Below are positions 3,412-6,312 of a stretch of 6,312 nt of DNA, in pieces. The notes beneath the pieces were generated by a model, which searched no databases, had not been told where the DNA came from, and saw nothing but the letters and a program-made list of their open reading frames with translations. The translations under genes were made by a program, and so were the position numbers. The stretch is from an uncultured Eubacteriales bacterium (GTDB lineage Bacteria > Bacillota > Clostridia > Christensenellales > Pumilibacteraceae): the NCBI GenBank assembly GCA_900553005.1, contig USBU01000077.1, positions 1 through 6,312 on the forward strand, read 5' to 3'. Position 1 is the stretch's first letter. Each line of letters begins with the position of its first letter.

Positions 3412-6312
3412 TTATTCGGCAAGCAAAACGTAGTCGCCGGCGCTGTAAGTATAATTTACTCCGCCGAACACGTAAACGTTGCCTTCGTCAAAAACGTTTC
3501 CCTCGTCCGCCGCAGCGCCTATGGAAGCAGCAGGATAATTTGCCGCCCAATGCGCCGGATTGGCCGCGCCGGTAACGTACTCGTCTGGCACGATAAACTT
3601 ACTGTTTTTCACCGTGCAGGCATTTATAAAGTAGCTTGCTTTTGATGTGTCCGTAGTATTGTTCCATAAGCACTCGGCATTAAGCCTGCCTACAAAACCG
3701 GCGGATCTGCCGTTGGCTGCGGACTGACCGGACTCGACGGTAACGCCGTCGACAACGCAGCGGTCAAAGGTATAATTACCCTTCACCTGATTGACGCCGT
3801 CGGGCTTGCCGTCGCCGTGAGCGTATCCGATAAACGCGGCCGTACCCGACGAAGACGTACTGGTAACGGTGCTGTTTTTAACGGTAACGCCGCTGAAAGA
3901 GGCTACGCCGTCCATGTATCCGACGATTACCGCGGCATATTTAGCAGTACCTACGGTAAAGCCGTCAAACGTAAGGTTTTTCATCGTAAGCTTATACGTC
4001 GCGCCGATAAAACCGATCGTATTGATAGCCGCGTCGTAAGTGTTTGTGCCGTCGGCCGCCTCGCTTATAGTAACGTTTTTGATGCTTTTACCGTTGCCTT
4101 CCCACACGGAGCCCGCCATAAGATAACCGTTCAGCTGAGTCCAAACCGCGTTTTTCATGTCGATATTGCGGTTTATCCTGACGGTGTAACCCGAGAAATC
4201 GGTTCCGTCAGTGTTTACGGCCTTATTGAGCTCGGCAAGTCCTTCAGCGGAGCTGACGTCGGCGGTTTTAGCCGCCTGGTCAACCTTAAGCGTCATGACG
4301 TCCTTGCAGGAAGCAAATACGGGATAGCCCTCGACAACGGTCCAGTACTCGGAGGTAAAGCCCTCGACCGCGCCGCCCTCGGCAATCCATGCGTCGTACT
4401 GACCGTATCCGAAGAAGGAGCGGACGTTAGCTTCTTTTACGCTTTCGGCAACGCCCGTGCCAGTGTAGGACGCCAAGAGATGGCTGTCGGTCCAGGCGTT
4501 GGGAAGCCAAGTGCTGCCTGGATCATTGACTCCGCGGCAGGCGCCGTCGTTTCCTATTGCGCTCATAGCCGTTGCCCATGTGTATTTATCGCCGCTGGAA
4601 ACGGAGACGGAATACATGTTGCTAAGGTTATACCGGCCGCCTATCCAATCGCCGGTGCTTATTTTACCGACTATGGCTCCGCCGTAATCCTGAGCATTAT
4701 TAGCCCAGCTGTCGAGTATCACAAATATATCGTGCATCGACGCGGTAGTGCCAACGTAGCTTGTCACCATTGACGACGGATAATTGATCGTGCCGTTGCC
4801 GGCGGTAATCTTGCCCTTTACAAATACGTTGGAAATTTCGCCGTCGTTTTGAGTGGAAACGATACCGGCGGCGGCATTGCCGACGATCTCCGCGTTGACG
4901 AGAGCGACGTTTTTAACCGCGGCGCCTTCCTTGACGTAGGAGAACAGTCCGCCGTAATTTTCGCCGATCTTGAAATTGGAAATCGTATAGCCCTTGCCGT
5001 CGAAAGTGCCGACAAACTGATTTTTCCAGTCGGCTCCGTTAGAGGACGAGCCTACGCCCGCAAGCGCGGTGCCCTTCATGTCGATATTGCCGCCCAGCTC
5101 GAATATACCGTCCGCCTCAGCGCCCGATACAGTACACAGCGATTCGAGAGCAGCAAACTCTTCGGCAGTATAGATAACTCTCTTGACAGAGACGTACACG
5201 TCGGTGTAGATCGTATCGGAGGTAACCACCGTAAGAGGAACATTTTTACCGGAAGTAAGCTTTTTTGCCTCCTCCGCGGAAATAGTAATGATCTTGCCGT
5301 CAGCAGTCGCGGTAATCTCGGTCTCTCCGATAAGCAGCTTTTCAAACGTACCGGAAATCTCGGCCATTTCAAAGCTCTTATCGTCGGAGCCGTTATCGAC
5401 CGTCCAGGACGCAAGCGCATCACCGCCGACGGACGTAATCACGCGCGAACCCGTAGTAAGCTCGATCTCGTCGGTCACGGCGTCGTCGATCGTAGAGGTC
5501 AGCACCACCGTGAACGCGACGTTTTTAGCCGCGGTGACGGAAACGGAAACCAAACCGCTATCGTCAAGCGTTACTCCCTCGGGAGCGTCGCCCTTTATCG
5601 ACCACACTGCGGCAGAGGTCTTTGCGCTGAGCTTAAGGCTTGAACCAAGTTCTATGGTAGCGGGCTCGGTCGTGATCACGACGGTTGCCCCCAGCGCCTT
5701 ATCGATAACGCTATTGTCGCCTTCCCATACCCAGCCGTCGATTTCGGCAACGTGAGCGTCGCCCTCTCTCCAGGCAATGTAATCCGCCCAGGACGTAAAG
5801 GTAAGCACGCTGTCGTTGCCCTCGGCTCCGTTGGTGCCGATAGCGTCTGCGGTGCCCACCGCCCAAAGCGTTCCCGGGCAGAGAACCACTGCAACGCTGT
5901 TACTGATAGCGCCCGGCTTATCCGCGGTATTCTGTTTGCCGACGATAGCGCCGCCGTTTGCAAGAGTCGTATCAAAGCTTTCCACAACGGCAAAGCAGTT
6001 TTCGATCACGCCGGTTTCGGTCAGCTTGGAAACCATCAGAGAGCCCGGAGCCCATGCGGCGGAGCCGCCGAGAATATGCCCCTGAACATAAACGTTTTTC
6101 ATAGCGCCGTTCAGCTCGGTCGTAACGATACCGCTTTGACTGCGGTTGATTACGTTGATAAATGAAACGTCCTTAATAACGCTGCCTTCCTTTACGCAGG
6201 AGAACAGTCCGCCGTTGCCCTCATTGATGACAAAATCGGAAACGACGTGGCCGCGGCCGTCGAACGTGCCCGTAAAGGCGCGCTTCCAGCCGTTATTATA
6301 GCTGCCGACGCC
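3412..6312 (-). CDS. Large GLUG / Ig-like beta-helix repeat protein, N-terminus outside window
   Basis: At least 966 residues, open to the window edge. The first in-frame ATG inside the window (6102) is internal, because the 70 upstream codons match a later repeat. Residues are numbered from the window edge. Module A, 1-205: FTGTFDGRGHVVSDF (13-27) and GGLFSCVKEGSVIKDVSF (35-52) are GLUG-type beta-helix rungs. Residues 211-377 look like one or two bacterial Ig-like domains (EPATIELGSSLKLSA near 216-230). Module B, 379-672, starts with a TAEEFAAL-type lead-in and repeats module A (FVGTFDGKGYTISNF, GGLFSYVKEGAAVKNVAL, GGAIVGK). Module C, 673-966, is a more divergent helix with AVIVGY, AAFIGY and AGFVGR rungs. 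The C-terminus, YSAGDYVLLAE, has no LPxTG motif, hydrophobic anchor, S-layer homology or dockerin domain. Such proteins are typically secreted or cell-surface and may act in adhesion or glycan binding; that is inferred from the family. The signal peptide, if present, is not in the window. No enzyme active site was recognised. Confidence 0.9.
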   Translation of the reverse strand, partial: GVGSYNNGWKRAFTGTFDGRGHVVSDFVINEGNGGLFSCVKEGSVIKDVSFINVINRSQSGIVTTELNGAMKNVYVQGHILGGSAAWAPGSLMVSKLTETGVIENCFAVVESFDTTLANGGAIVGKQNTADKPGAISNSVAVVLCPGTLWAVGTADAIGTNGAEGNDSVLTFTSWADYIAWREGDAHVAEIDGWVWEGDNSVIDKALGATVVITTEPATIELGSSLKLSAKTSAAVWSIKGDAPEGVTLDDSGLVSVSVTAAKNVAFTVVLTSTIDDAVTDEIELTTGSRVITSVGGDALASWTVDNGSDDKSFEMAEISGTFEKLLIGETEITATADGKIITISAEEAKKLTSGKNVPLTVVTSDTIYTDVYVSVKRVIYTAEEFAALESLCTVSGAEADGIFELGGNIDMKGTALAGVGSSSNGADWKNQFVGTFDGKGYTISNFKIGENYGGLFSYVKEGAAVKNVALVNAEIVGNAAAGIVSTQNDGEISNVFVKGKITAGNGTINYPSSMVTSYVGTTASMHDIFVILDSWANNAQDYGGAIVGKISTGDWIGGRYNLSNMYSVSVSSGDKYTWATAMSAIGNDGACRGVNDPGSTWLPNAWTDSHLLASYTGTGVAESVKEANVRSFFGYGQYDAWIAEGGAVEGFTSEYWTVVEGYPVFASCKDVMTLKVDQAAKTADVSSAEGLAELNKAVNTDGTDFSGYTVRINRNIDMKNAVWTQLNGYLMAGSVWEGNGKSIKNVTISEAADGTNTYDAAINTIGFIGATYKLTMKNLTFDGFTVGTAKYAAVIVGYMDGVASFSGVTVKNSTVTSTSSSGTAAFIGYAHGDGKPDGVNQVKGNYTFDRCVVDGVTVESGQSAANGRSAGFVGRLNAECLWNNTTDTSKASYFINACTVKNSKFIVPDEYVTGAANPAHWAANYPAASIGAAADEGNVFDEGNVYVFGGVNYTYSAGDYVLLAE
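3595..3933 (-). repeat. Beta-helix rung repeat in module C
   Basis: Residues 794-906 of the large protein repeat a two-part pattern three times: a buried strand (AVIVGY at 794, AAFIGY at 825, AGFVGR at 871), then a Val/Asn/Ser-rich strand (VTVKNSTV at 809, CVVDGVTV at 852, CTVKNSKF at 899). The spacing is uneven, 31 and 46 residues, which suggests loops of different length on a common right-handed helix core. Confidence 0.6.
4297..5178 (-). repeat. GLUG module B (second copy of the protein repeat)
   Basis: This encodes residues 379-672 of the large repeat protein. From GVGSSSNG onward (base 5058) it aligns with the module that runs off the window edge, offset by about 420 residues. Matching landmarks are TFDGKGYTISNF, GGLFSYVKEG, GIVSTQNDG, NVFVKG, GGAIVGK and AIGNDGA. 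DNA at 4921-4955 is identical to 6181-6215 at 31 of 35 bases, including 18 consecutive bases. Confidence 0.8.
5698..6312 (-). repeat. GLUG module A (first visible copy, incomplete)
   Basis: This encodes residues 1-205 from the window edge. Landmarks in the same order as module B are GVGSYNNG, TFDGRGHVVSDF, GGLFSCVKEG, GIVTTELNG, NVYVQG, GGAIVGK and AIGTNGAEG. The lead-in segment (TAEEFAAL and DIDL-like strands in module B) lies beyond the window. Further copies upstream are likely but cannot be seen. Confidence 0.78.

Noticed and set aside
3412..6102. Taking the ATG at 6102 as the true start of the GLUG protein.
   Set aside because: The 70 codons upstream are open and match the second GLUG module, and no ribosome binding site precedes the ATG. 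The gene continues beyond the window.
3817..6165. Several long plus-strand open frames (up to 318 codons) opposite the GLUG protein gene.
   Set aside because: The opposite strand shows a continuous 966-residue repeat protein with conserved motifs. The plus-strand frames have no family signature and arise from GC-rich codons read in reverse.
1..6312. The first ten bases (CGTCGGCAGC) recur as an exact inverted copy at 6301-6310, like terminal inverted repeats of a mobile element.
   Set aside because: The left copy belongs to the Nextera adapter. The right copy is the coding sequence for GVGS, which is repeated in the protein at base 5058 with different codons. The match is coincidental.

Overview
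The window looks like one end of a metagenome-assembled contig from an anaerobic, gut-type Bacillota (Clostridia-like) bacterium. This placement is inference. It rests on near-consensus sigma-A promoters, AGGAG-type ribosome binding sites, a flavodoxin/2x[4Fe-4S] fusion of the EFR1 type common in anaerobic Firmicutes, and a large GLUG/Ig-like repeat protein. No rRNA, tRNA, CRISPR array or transposase was seen.

Layout: bases 1-32 are not biological. They match the Illumina Nextera Read-1 adapter including the Tn5 mosaic end, so the real sequence starts at about base 33. On the minus strand, 33-804 encodes an AraC-family regulator whose second helix-turn-helix is cut off by the adapter junction. 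Its promoter overlaps a plus-strand promoter in the 805-935 divergent region, which also holds TTTGCA direct repeats that are candidate operators. On the plus strand, 936-2066 encodes an ADP-ribosylglycohydrolase-family enzyme. It is followed by 2138-3088, an EFR1-type flavodoxin-ferredoxin fusion with its own extended -10 promoter. A gene-free stretch (3089-3411) with two imperfect hairpins ends in a bidirectional intrinsic terminator. From the other side, a very large minus-strand gene (3412 to beyond 6312) encodes a beta-helix/GLUG repeat protein with Ig-like domains. Its N-terminus lies outside the window.

Working together: the AraC regulator probably controls itself and the divergent hydrolase gene, since their promoters share the same DNA. 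The ferredoxin gene can be transcribed independently. The GLUG protein is a separate, convergent unit of probable surface or secreted location. I did not find a convincing new biological system. The most useful observations are the adapter artefact, the overlapping divergent promoter with repeats, and the roughly 420-residue internal duplication in the GLUG protein.
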